Positions 40,496 through 47,342 of a stretch of 64,000 nucleotides of DNA are shown piece after piece; within the stretch, counting starts at the first letter, position 1, and each line of letters starts with the position of its first letter. Under the pieces are notes generated by a model. It searched no databases. It was not told the DNA's origin and worked only from the letters and a program-made list of their open reading frames with translations. The stretch is taken from assembly GCA_002355495.1 (NCBI GenBank), contig AP017424.1, positions 1,550,001 through 1,614,000 on the forward strand, in the 5' to 3' direction. The position numbers and the translations under genes were made by a program. The DNA comes from Streptomyces laurentii (GTDB lineage Bacteria > Actinomycetota > Actinomycetes > Streptomycetales > Streptomycetaceae).

Positions 40496-41107
40496 TCAGT
40501 TGGTCCGGGCCGGCTCCTGAAGGGTGGCGCGGCCCGACTCGACCGCCTCCGTCAGGGTCAGTTCACCGGCGGCGAGCGCCCGGCAGGTGGCCGTATCCGT
40601 CCGCAGCCACACCTCGGCGTCGGCGGCCGGCCCGTCCCCGTACTCCGTCACCCCGCCGTCCCGTACGCGCGCGTGGAACTCGCCTTCGTCCAGGGTCACC
40701 TGGACCACCTTCGCGCCCAGCCCCTCCAGGACGCCGAGCAGCGGGATCGCGAACCAGTGCGCGCGGACGGCGTCGGTCGGGCGCGGCGCGTCGAGGTCGG
40801 GCGCGCCCCAGGCGGCGAGGGCGCGCAGCACGGGCAGCAGCGCGCGGCCGCGCTCGGTCAGCTCGTACACGACGGCGGAGGCGGGCGGCGGCAGCCGGCG
40901 ACGGGTCACGAGCGCGCCGCCCTCCAGGTCCTTGAGCCGTCCGGCGAGCATGTCGGTGCTGACGCCGGGGAGATCGGCGTGCAGGTCGGTGTAGCGGCGC
41001 GGCCCGGCGAGGAGTTCACGGACGATCAGCAGCGTCCACCGGTCGCCGACGGCGTCGAGGGCGCGGGCTGCGGCGCAGTACTGGTCATAGCTTCGGCGGC
41101 GTGGCAT
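40496..41107 (-). CDS. HxlR-family transcriptional regulator
   Basis: 203 residues. N-terminal winged helix of the HxlR type: C-A-A-A-R-A-L-D-A-V-G-D-R-W-T-L-L-I-V-R-E-L-L, G-P-R-R-Y-T-D-L, G-V-S-T-D-M-L-A-G-R-L-K-D-L, followed by a C-terminal SCP2-like domain of about 95 residues ending L-A-A-G-E-L-T-L. Divergent from alaA with two palindromes between them that are likely its operators. The ATG at 41107 gives the family N-terminus. Confidence 0.9.
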   Translation of the reverse strand: MPRRRSYDQYCAAARALDAVGDRWTLLIVRELLAGPRRYTDLHADLPGVSTDMLAGRLKDLEGGALVTRRRLPPPASAVVYELTERGRALLPVLRALAAWGAPDLDAPRPTDAVRAHWFAIPLLGVLEGLGAKVVQVTLDEGEFHARVRDGGVTEYGDGPAADAEVWLRTDTATCRALAAGELTLTEAVESGRATLQEPARTN

Positions 41108-41129
41108 GCGACGCAGTGTAGACGTGTTG

Positions 41130-41164
41130 TTGGACTTTCCAAGCGCTGACTTGGTAAAACCAAG
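41130..41164. promoter_or_regulatory. Tandem palindromes, probable HxlR operators
   Basis: TTGGACTTTCCAA (41130-41142) and CTTGGTAAAACCAAG (41150-41164) are each near-perfect palindromes, 21 bp apart centre to centre (two helical turns), in the hxlR-alaA divergent gap. Confidence 0.65.
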
Positions 41165-41191
41165 CATCAACACTTCTGGGGAGGTCGGCGC

Positions 41192-42403
41192 ATGGAGTTC
41201 CGGCAGTCGAGCAAGCTGAGCGAGGTCTGCTACGAGATCCGCGGCCCGGTGATCGAACACGCGGACGCCCTGGAGGAGGCGGGCCACAGCGTGCTGCGGC
41301 TCAACACCGGCAACCCCGCGCTCTTCGGCTTCGAGGCGCCCGAGGAGATCGTCCAGGACATGATCCGGATGCTCCCCAAGGCACACGGCTACACCGACTC
41401 CCGCGGCATCCTGTCCGCCCGCCGCGCCGTGGCCCAGCGCTACGAGTCGATGGGCCTCGCGAACATCCGCCTCGACGACGTCTACCTCGGCAACGGCGTC
41501 TCCGAACTCGTCTCGATGGCCGTCCAGGCCCTTCTGGAGGACGGCGACGAAGTCCTCATCCCGGCCCCCGACTTCCCGCTGTGGACGGCCGTCACGACGC
41601 TGGCGGGCGGCAAGGCCGTGCACTACCTGTGCGACGAGTCCTCCGACTGGTACCCCGACCTCGACGACATGGCGTCGAAGATCACCGACCGGACCCGGGC
41701 CATCGTCGTCATCAACCCCAACAACCCCACGGGCGCGGTGTATCCGAAGGAGGTCCTGGAAGGCATCCTCGACCTCGCCCGCCGCCACCACCTGATGGTC
41801 CTCGCCGACGAGATCTACGACCGGATCGTGTACGACGACGCCGTGCACCACCCGCTCGCCTCCCTCGCCCCCGACCTCGTCGTCCTCACCTTCGGCGGTC
41901 TGTCCAAGACCTACCGGGTGGCCGGCTTCCGCTCCGGCTGGCTGGTCGTCACCGGCCCCCGCGAGCACGCCCGGAACTACCTGGAGGGCCTGACCATGCT
42001 GGCCTCCATGCGACTGTGCCCCAACGCGCCCGCCCAGTACGCCATCCAGGCCGCGCTCGGCGGCCGGCAGTCCATCGACGAGCTGACCGCGCCGGGCGGC
42101 CGGCTGTACGAACAGCGCGACCGCGCCTGGGAGAAGCTCAACGAGATCCCCGGCGTCTCCTGCGTCAAGCCGAAGGGCGCGCTCTACGCCTTCCCGCGCC
42201 TCGACCCGGCGGTCCACCGGATCCACGACGACGAGAAGTTCGTCCTCGACCTGCTGCTGCGGGAGAAGATCCAGGTCGTGCAGGGCACCGGCTTCAACTG
42301 GCCGCGCCCGGACCACTTCCGCATCCTCACCCTGCCGCACGCGGACGACCTGGACGCCGCGATCAGCCGCATCGGCCGCTTCCTCGGCGGGTACCGCCAG
42401 TAG
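41192..42403 (+). CDS. alaA: Alanine-synthesising aminotransferase (AlaA type)
   Basis: 403 residues, fold type I PLP aminotransferase making alanine from pyruvate with glutamate. Very like enterobacterial AlaA along its length: S-S-K-L-S-E-V-C-Y-E-I-R-G-P, L-N-T-G-N-P-A, N-P-N-N-P-T-G-A-V, A-D-E-I-Y-D-R-I and the PLP Lys in G-L-S-K-T-Y-R-V-A-G-F-R. GGGAGG lies 7 nt before the ATG. Divergent from hxlR, whose palindromes lie between the two. Confidence 0.94.
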   Translation: MEFRQSSKLSEVCYEIRGPVIEHADALEEAGHSVLRLNTGNPALFGFEAPEEIVQDMIRMLPKAHGYTDSRGILSARRAVAQRYESMGLANIRLDDVYLGNGVSELVSMAVQALLEDGDEVLIPAPDFPLWTAVTTLAGGKAVHYLCDESSDWYPDLDDMASKITDRTRAIVVINPNNPTGAVYPKEVLEGILDLARRHHLMVLADEIYDRIVYDDAVHHPLASLAPDLVVLTFGGLSKTYRVAGFRSGWLVVTGPREHARNYLEGLTMLASMRLCPNAPAQYAIQAALGGRQSIDELTAPGGRLYEQRDRAWEKLNEIPGVSCVKPKGALYAFPRLDPAVHRIHDDEKFVLDLLLREKIQVVQGTGFNWPRPDHFRILTLPHADDLDAAISRIGRFLGGYRQ

Positions 42404-42438
42404 CGGCGCGGCCGTACGGGGCCGCCTGCGATGATCCG

Positions 42439-42476
42439 ACGGCCCCTCCGGCAGCAGGGCGGTTTCTAGGGGCCGT
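42439..42476 (+). terminator. Possible terminator after alaA
   Basis: Perfect 9-bp stem ACGGCCCCT / AGGGGCCGT (42439-42447, 42468-42476) with a 20-nt loop, 35 nt past the stop. Confidence 0.45.
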
Positions 42477-42510
42477 TCCGTTCACGGATCCGACCAAGGA
42501 GGGGGCCGTC

Positions 42511-42969
42511 ATGGACGCGGCACTCATAGCCGTCCTCGGCACCCTGCTGGGTGCCGCCGTCACCCACTGGTTCCAGGGCCGGGCCGCCGACCGGGGTGCC
42601 GCGCTCGCCCGAAGCGAGCAGCTGCGCCAGGAACGGATCGCCGCGTACAGCGCGTTCGCGGGCGCGGTCGTCGACTACCGGCAGCACCAGAACGACCGCT
42701 GGTTCCGGGCCCACCTCGAACCCGGCCCGGCGGAGGCCGAACGCTCCCGCTACGCCTCGTACCAGCAGCGCACCGCCGCCCGGCAGGCGCTCTTCCGGGT
42801 CCAGCTGATCTGCGACGACCCGCGGACCCGCGCGCTGGCGGACGACGCGTTCGCCTCGACGCACTGCCTGCACGAGGCGACGGACGACGACGACCGCACG
42901 CGCCGTTCGGAGGTGGCGAAGGCGGCGCTGGCCCGGTTCGTCGAGGCGGCCGCGCCCAGCGTGCGCTGA
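42511..42969 (+). CDS. Membrane-anchored protein of unknown function
   Basis: 152 residues: one N-terminal hydrophobic helix (A-L-I-A-V-L-G-T-L-L-G-A-A-V, residues 3-20), then a helical, Arg/Glu/Gln-rich cytoplasmic part. An AAGGAGGGG site lies 8 nt before the ATG. I do not recognise the family; the layout is like many Streptomyces single-helix anchored helical proteins. Confidence 0.7.
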   Translation: MDAALIAVLGTLLGAAVTHWFQGRAADRGAALARSEQLRQERIAAYSAFAGAVVDYRQHQNDRWFRAHLEPGPAEAERSRYASYQQRTAARQALFRVQLICDDPRTRALADDAFASTHCLHEATDDDDRTRRSEVAKAALARFVEAAAPSVR

Positions 42970-43041
42970 GGAGCGCGCCCCGGCGTACGCGGAGGGGCGC
43001 GGGCAGGGATGCACGCCGGGCGGCACGGGTAGGACACCGTC

Positions 43042-43701
43042 GTGGATCTCGTCGCGCCCGTCGTCGTCGAACCGCTCCGGCGGCGCCGCTGCGCGGAATG
43101 CCGCCGGGGCCCGCTGGAGCGGATGATCGTCGAGTTCAACCGGATCGTCTGTCTGGACTGCGCCGACCTCGGCCATCTCGTCTTCCTGCGCCGCGGCGAC
43201 ACCGCGCTCACCCGGCGGGCCCGCGAAGGCAGTGCGCTGTGGGCGGTGGTGGTGCGGCACAACCGGCGTCGCACGCGCTACGAGCGGCAGGGCCTGCTCG
43301 TCGAGGAGGCGGCGCTGGTCCGGGCGGAGGCGGCCTGTCTCGCGGACGCCGAGGCGCGGGCGCGGCGCCGGGCCCGGGACACGGCGCGGCGGGCCGAGCG
43401 GGACGTGGCGATCACGGCCGCGCTGGAGGCGGAGATCCTGCGGCTGTACCCGGGCTGCCCGGCGGAGCGGGCGAGCGCCATCGCCGCCCACGCGTCGGCG
43501 AAGGGCAGCGGGCGGGTGGGGCGGACGGCCGCCGGGCGGGCCCTGGACCGGGACGCGGTGCGCGCGGCGGTGCGGGCCGCTGTACGGCATGTGGACACCG
43601 ACTACGACACGTTACTGATGACCGGGCTGCCCCGGCACCAGGCCCGGGCGAGCGTCGCGCCCGCCATCGAGACGGTGCTGCGGAGCTGGCGCGCGGGCTG
43701 A
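43042..43701 (+). CDS. DUF2293-type protein
   Basis: 219 residues from GTG. N-terminal C-A-E-C ... C-L-D-C pair of zinc-knuckle-like cysteines (residues 18-46), an Arg/Ala-rich central helix, and a C-terminal domain with I-L-R-L-Y-P-G-C-P, E-R-A-S-A-I-A-A-H-A and R-T-A-A-G-R-A-L-D typical of DUF2293. Function unknown; the layout suggests nucleic-acid binding. No operon partner. Confidence 0.7.
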   Translation: MDLVAPVVVEPLRRRRCAECRRGPLERMIVEFNRIVCLDCADLGHLVFLRRGDTALTRRAREGSALWAVVVRHNRRRTRYERQGLLVEEAALVRAEAACLADAEARARRRARDTARRAERDVAITAALEAEILRLYPGCPAERASAIAAHASAKGSGRVGRTAAGRALDRDAVRAAVRAAVRHVDTDYDTLLMTGLPRHQARASVAPAIETVLRSWRAG

Positions 43702-43818
43702 GCGGCCGCGTGGGGTGTGGGCGGCGTACGGCCGTACGGGATGGGTACGGTACGGCCGTCGTGCGGCGGGAGCCGTGCGCGCCCGTACGACCTCGGCCGT
43801 ACGCCCGCGGGGCGGGTG

Positions 43819-44676
43819 TCAGCCCCGGTCGGCCGCCGTCCGGCGGGACCTGCGGATCATCAGCGCGCCGCCGAGGAGCAGCGCGGCGCTCGCCGGGGCG
43901 GCGTAGCCGACCGGGCCCGCGCCGGTGTGGGCGAGGGCCGGCGGTCCGGCCTCCGGCTCCGGGCCGGGCCCGGTGCCGGGGTGCGGGGCCGGCGGCTGGA
44001 CGCCCGGCGGGGTGACGGGCGGCTTGGCCGGCGGGTGCGTGACCGGCGTCGTCGGGATCTCCGGCTCGTCGCACTCCTCCTCGGACTGGTTGACCGAGGT
44101 GTTGCCGAAGACGGGGTTGCCGATGCCGACGACGTTGACCGAGTTGCCGCTGACGTTCGCGGGGATGTCGATCGGCAACTGGATGCCGTTGCCGGACACG
44201 ACGCCCGGGGAGTCCCCGGCGATCGCCTCGGCGGTGGCGCCACCGCCGTTCGACGAACCGGCCTTCGACGCGCCGGCCTCGGACGAGCCGCCGCGCGAGC
44301 CGTGGTCGGAGGAACCGGTGCGCGGGGTGCCCGGCAGATCCTTGTGGGTCCGGCCCGATCCCCCGGTCCCCCGGTCCGCGGTGCTGCGGTCGGCGGTGCC
44401 GTAGCCGCTGCCGCCGTGCGCGGCCGGGGCGGCGGAACCGTTGACGCACGTGTTGCCGGCCGCCGGGTTGAGCAGTCCGACGACGTTGACGGTGTTCCCG
44501 CAGATGTTCACGGGGACGTGCACCGGCAGCTGGATGGTGTTGCCGGAGGCGACCCCCGGCGAACCGACAGCGGCGCCCTGTGCGCCGGCGTCCGCGTACG
44601 CGGCGCCCGCCGAGAGCGCGAGCGCGCCACCGGTGACCAACAGAGTGGCCAGACCACTTCGGCGAATCTGCCTCAT
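43819..44676 (-). CDS. Long chaplin (two chaplin domains, sortase signal)
   Basis: 285 residues. Signal peptide (about 1-28, ending A-Y-A-D), chaplin domain 1 (G-N-T-I-Q-L-P-V-H-V-P-V-N, with two Cys, about 40-78), a Ser/Gly/Thr-rich spacer, chaplin domain 2 (S-P-G-V-V-S-G-N-G-I-Q-L-P-I, about 155-195) without cysteines, a Pro/Thr-rich wall-spanning stretch, then L-A-H-T-G sorting motif, a hydrophobic helix and R-R-S-R-R. Long chaplins are covalently wall-anchored by sortase and help nucleate short-chaplin fibrils on aerial hyphae. A 140-nt leader upstream holds the promoter. Confidence 0.93.
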   Translation of the reverse strand: MRQIRRSGLATLLVTGGALALSAGAAYADAGAQGAAVGSPGVASGNTIQLPVHVPVNICGNTVNVVGLLNPAAGNTCVNGSAAPAAHGGSGYGTADRSTADRGTGGSGRTHKDLPGTPRTGSSDHGSRGGSSEAGASKAGSSNGGGATAEAIAGDSPGVVSGNGIQLPIDIPANVSGNSVNVVGIGNPVFGNTSVNQSEEECDEPEIPTTPVTHPPAKPPVTPPGVQPPAPHPGTGPGPEPEAGPPALAHTGAGPVGYAAPASAALLLGGALMIRRSRRTAADRG

Positions 44677-44818
44677 GGCTTCCTGCCTTCCGAATCTCTT
44701 CACGGGCACTCGCCCGCATCGGAAACAACGCCGATCGAGGGGTTCCTGGATCCGACGAACAGCCCGTTTCACCCCATTGAGGGAGTGTGAAGCGGCAGGC
44801 TTACGCGCAGGGGCGGCT

Positions 44819-44999
44819 CTAGGGCGTGTGTCGAAAGTCCCTCCTGGCCTGCGACGCCTGGCACGCACGCTCGCTGCGTTGTCGGAGTCATCCAAGTACG
44901 TCCAGTACGAGGATGATCCTCCGCCTTGCGATCGCATGCACCAGACGCCGCAGGCCCCGCCCTCCGGGCGGACGGAGCTACTTTCGACACACGCCCTAG
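44819..44999. mobile_element. 181-bp inverted-repeat miniature element (MITE-like), copy 2, intact ends
   Basis: The outer 20 nt are a perfect inverted repeat: ctagggcgtgtgtcgaaagt at 44819-44838 and its complement at 44980-44999. Internally it contains CGAGGATGATCCTCC, a small hairpin, and no reading frame of note. It matches copy 1 over its full length. The right CTAG includes the TAG stop of the neighbouring gene (44996-44998), mirroring copy 1 and gap. The CTAG ends would be target (with TA duplicated) plus element, as in IS630-type insertion (inference). Confidence 0.88.
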
Positions 45000-45415
45000 A
45001 ACTCGTCGTCCCGGGCCAGCTCCTCCCAGGGGATGCCGCGGAGCCCGAGGTCGGCGTCCTCGCCCGACGGAACGACCGGGGCGGCCTGGAACCAGGCCAC
45101 GGCGAGGACGGACCAGTCGCATCCCTGAGCTATCGCGGCCGAGTGGAAGAAACCGACGCAGGTCACCGCGGGCATCACCTCGACCGGGCCGAAGCCGCCG
45201 CCGCTCTCGTCCGGGTACGCGCGCGTGGGCGGAATCAGGTGGACCGGCCAGGAGGGAAAGGCCCGCTCGGCCTCCTGCCGGAGCGCCTCGACCTTCCGGT
45301 CGTTGACCCGCTTGCACGGGTAACCCGCCGGCATCCCGCCGTAGGTGGAGGACATCCGCAGCTGGGCGAGTGTGATCGAACGACCGGACGACAGGACGAC
45401 GCGGCTCAGTGACAT
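44996..45415 (-). CDS. Unknown protein, stop codon supplied by the miniature element
   Basis: 139 residues, no recognised domain. Starts M-S-L-S-R-V-V-L-S-S-G-R-S and has Y-G-G-M-P-A-G-Y-P-C-K-R and G-F-G-P-V-E-V-M-P-A-V-T-C-V-G-F. No signal or membrane helix. Its TAG stop is inside the terminal CTAG of the 181-bp element; the protein appears to end normally (D-D-E-F). A short gene of the Streptomyces type that I cannot assign. Confidence 0.65.
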   Translation of the reverse strand: MSLSRVVLSSGRSITLAQLRMSSTYGGMPAGYPCKRVNDRKVEALRQEAERAFPSWPVHLIPPTRAYPDESGGGFGPVEVMPAVTCVGFFHSAAIAQGCDWSVLAVAWFQAAPVVPSGEDADLGLRGIPWEELARDDEF

Positions 45416-45484
45416 GCCGTCACTGTGACGAGCTTGATCCACTTCCGCAACACGTTTCGGCGGGCGCCCCGTTCGGTGCGGGGA

Positions 45485-45952
45485 TCAGGCGCGGGGGCCG
45501 CCGTGGTGGTGCACCGAGGTCTCGCCGACCGATCCGGCCTGGATGAACACGCCCTGGTTGGTTCCCCCGCTGATGGTGTTGTGCGTGTGGTGCACGACCG
45601 GGGCCGGCTGCGCTCCCGTGCCCTGCTCGCGCCTCAGCTCGTCGAGGATCGCCTGGAGTTCGGCGGCCGATTCGGGGGCGGCGCGCAGGCTGCGGCGCAT
45701 CCGGGCACGCCATTCGGTCTCGGCCTCGGCCCTGGCCTCCTCCACCGCCTCCTCGCCACCGTCCTGTCCGGCGCGGACCAGGTCGTCGCGGGCGGCGTCC
45801 AGTTCGGCGCCGACCGTCTCCTCGTCGGCTCCGGAGCGGGCGGCGAAGAACCCCGCGATCCGGGTCCGGGCCCGCTCCCATCCCTCGCCGACCATCTGCT
45901 GGACGAGCGCCGTCGCCCCCGCCGTCGCCAGTGCCACCAACTCGGCTTCCAC
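45485..45952 (-). CDS. Unknown protein with helical N-terminus and GG-TNQG-FIQAG tail motif
   Basis: 155 residues from GTG (AAGGAGG 4 nt before it). N-terminal hydrophobic-faced helix (E-A-E-L-V-A-L-A-T-A-G-A-T-A-L), a Glu/Ala-rich coiled-coil-like centre, and a C-terminal strand-rich tail I-S-G-G-T-N-Q-G-V-F-I-Q-A-G-S-V. Short streptomycete proteins with this sort of tail often adjoin NTPases or regulators; the function is not known. The frame extends upstream without sense. Confidence 0.6.
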   Translation of the reverse strand: MEAELVALATAGATALVQQMVGEGWERARTRIAGFFAARSGADEETVGAELDAARDDLVRAGQDGGEEAVEEARAEAETEWRARMRRSLRAAPESAAELQAILDELRREQGTGAQPAPVVHHTHNTISGGTNQGVFIQAGSVGETSVHHHGGPRA

Positions 45953-45990
45953 CAGGCCTCCTTCAGAGCATCGTGCGACCAGCCTAACGG

Positions 45991-47342
45991 TCACCTGCCC
46001 AGCAGCGCGGTGATCACTCCGACCGGGTCGGCGTCGGGGGTACCGCGCGGCCACCAGTCCTCGCGGCCGGCGTCCGACTCGTAGCCGTACCAGAGACCGT
46101 CACGGCCCAGGCGGAGCTGGAGGGAGGCGGTCGAGAGGCGGTTGCGCCAGGGGCGGAAGGCGGGCAGGTCGGCGGCGATCAGGGCGGGCCGGGCCCGGTC
46201 GAACGGGCCTGCGGGCGGATCCCACGGCTCTTCCAGTACGGCCAGTCCCGCCGCTCCGCCCTGGCGCCAGGCGGCGACGGCGCGGGCGAGGTCGGTGGGG
46301 GTGCGGTCCTGGGCGTGGGCGAGGTCCCGGTAGAGGGCGCGGGTGGAGGCGGTGAGGCCGGAGCCGGGGTGCGCGGCGGCCAGCCGTACCGCGTCCTGCC
46401 AGGGGGTGAGTCCGGCGACGGGGTCGCGGCCGGTGGTGAGGAGGAGGTGGGCGCGGGCGGCGGCCTCGGTGGCGAGGAGGTCGAGGGCGAGCGGGTCCGG
46501 CGCCTCGGGGTCGGCCGGGAAGACGGCGGGGCGGCCGGGGCCCCCGGGGGCGGGCAGCGGCGGCGGGAGGAGCGGCGCGGCGGGTCCGCCGGACGGGGCG
46601 AGGACGGTACGGGCGAGCACCGAGGGCAGGGTGGGGGCGCCGTCCGTACGTCCCTGAGGACCGGCCTCTCGGCTGCGCTCGGCCCGCTCGGTCTGTTCGA
46701 CGGCGGAACGGGCCGCGTTGCGGCGGGCGAGGGAGGCGAGGAGTTCCTGCTCGCCGCGGCCGCGCATGAGGAAGAGGACGAAGGGGTCCTCGTCGAGAAG
46801 CCGGGCGGCCTGGTAGCAGAGGGCGGCGGCGTGCTTGCACGGGTAGCCGTCGTCGGGGCAGGAGCAGTCGGGCACGAGGTCGCCGGAGGCGGGCAGGAGT
46901 CCGGTGACCGCCTCCAGGGCGTGCGGGACGTCCTTGTCGAGGAGGGCGGCGATGTACTCGGGCCGGGCGGCGGCCTCGTCGAGGAAGCGTTCCCAGTCGT
47001 CGTCGCGGAGGGTCCGCAGCCGGATCTCGGCGCGGTACGGGCGGGGCGGCTGCCGTGGACGTAGGCGACGACCCGGCCGGGGGTGACCGTGATCGCGTCG
47101 ACATGGCCGCCGCGGGCATACGCCTTGCCGCGGGCGAGCCGCGCCGGGTCGAGGGCGGTGTCCTCCAAGGCGTCCACCCAGGCGTTGCCCCACCAGGTGG
47201 CGGCGAAGCGCCCGTCGGGGTCCCCGTGCGGGGCGAGCTGCGGGAACGTACGGCGGCGGTCGTCATGGCGGGGCAGCGCGCCGGCCGGGATGGCACCGGC
47301 ACGGGCGGCGGCGGGGCCGCGGCCGGGCGGGCGGGGGCTCAC
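45991..47342 (-). pseudogene. SWIM zinc-finger protein, -1 frameshift
   Basis: About 450 residues when repaired. GTG at 47342 overlaps the helicase stop (GTGA). The N-terminal part (T-W-W-G-N-A-W-V-D-A-L-E, A-R-L-A-R-G-K-A-Y-A-R-G-G) is in one frame, and the rest (E-I-R-L-R-T-L-R ... D-C-S-C-P-D-D-G-Y-P-C-K-H, the SWIM C-x-C ... C-x-H motif) in another. The break is at 47043-47046 (GGGG); one extra G restores V-H-G-S-R-P-R-P-Y-R-A. Usually paired with an SNF2 helicase as here; may act on nucleic acid. Confidence 0.82.

Noticed and set aside
43702..43818. Repeated GTACGGCCGTAC-like palindromes between the DUF2293 and chaplin genes
   Set aside because: Such GTAC-containing palindromes are frequent by chance in Streptomyces intergenic DNA; no regulator or terminator logic stands out.
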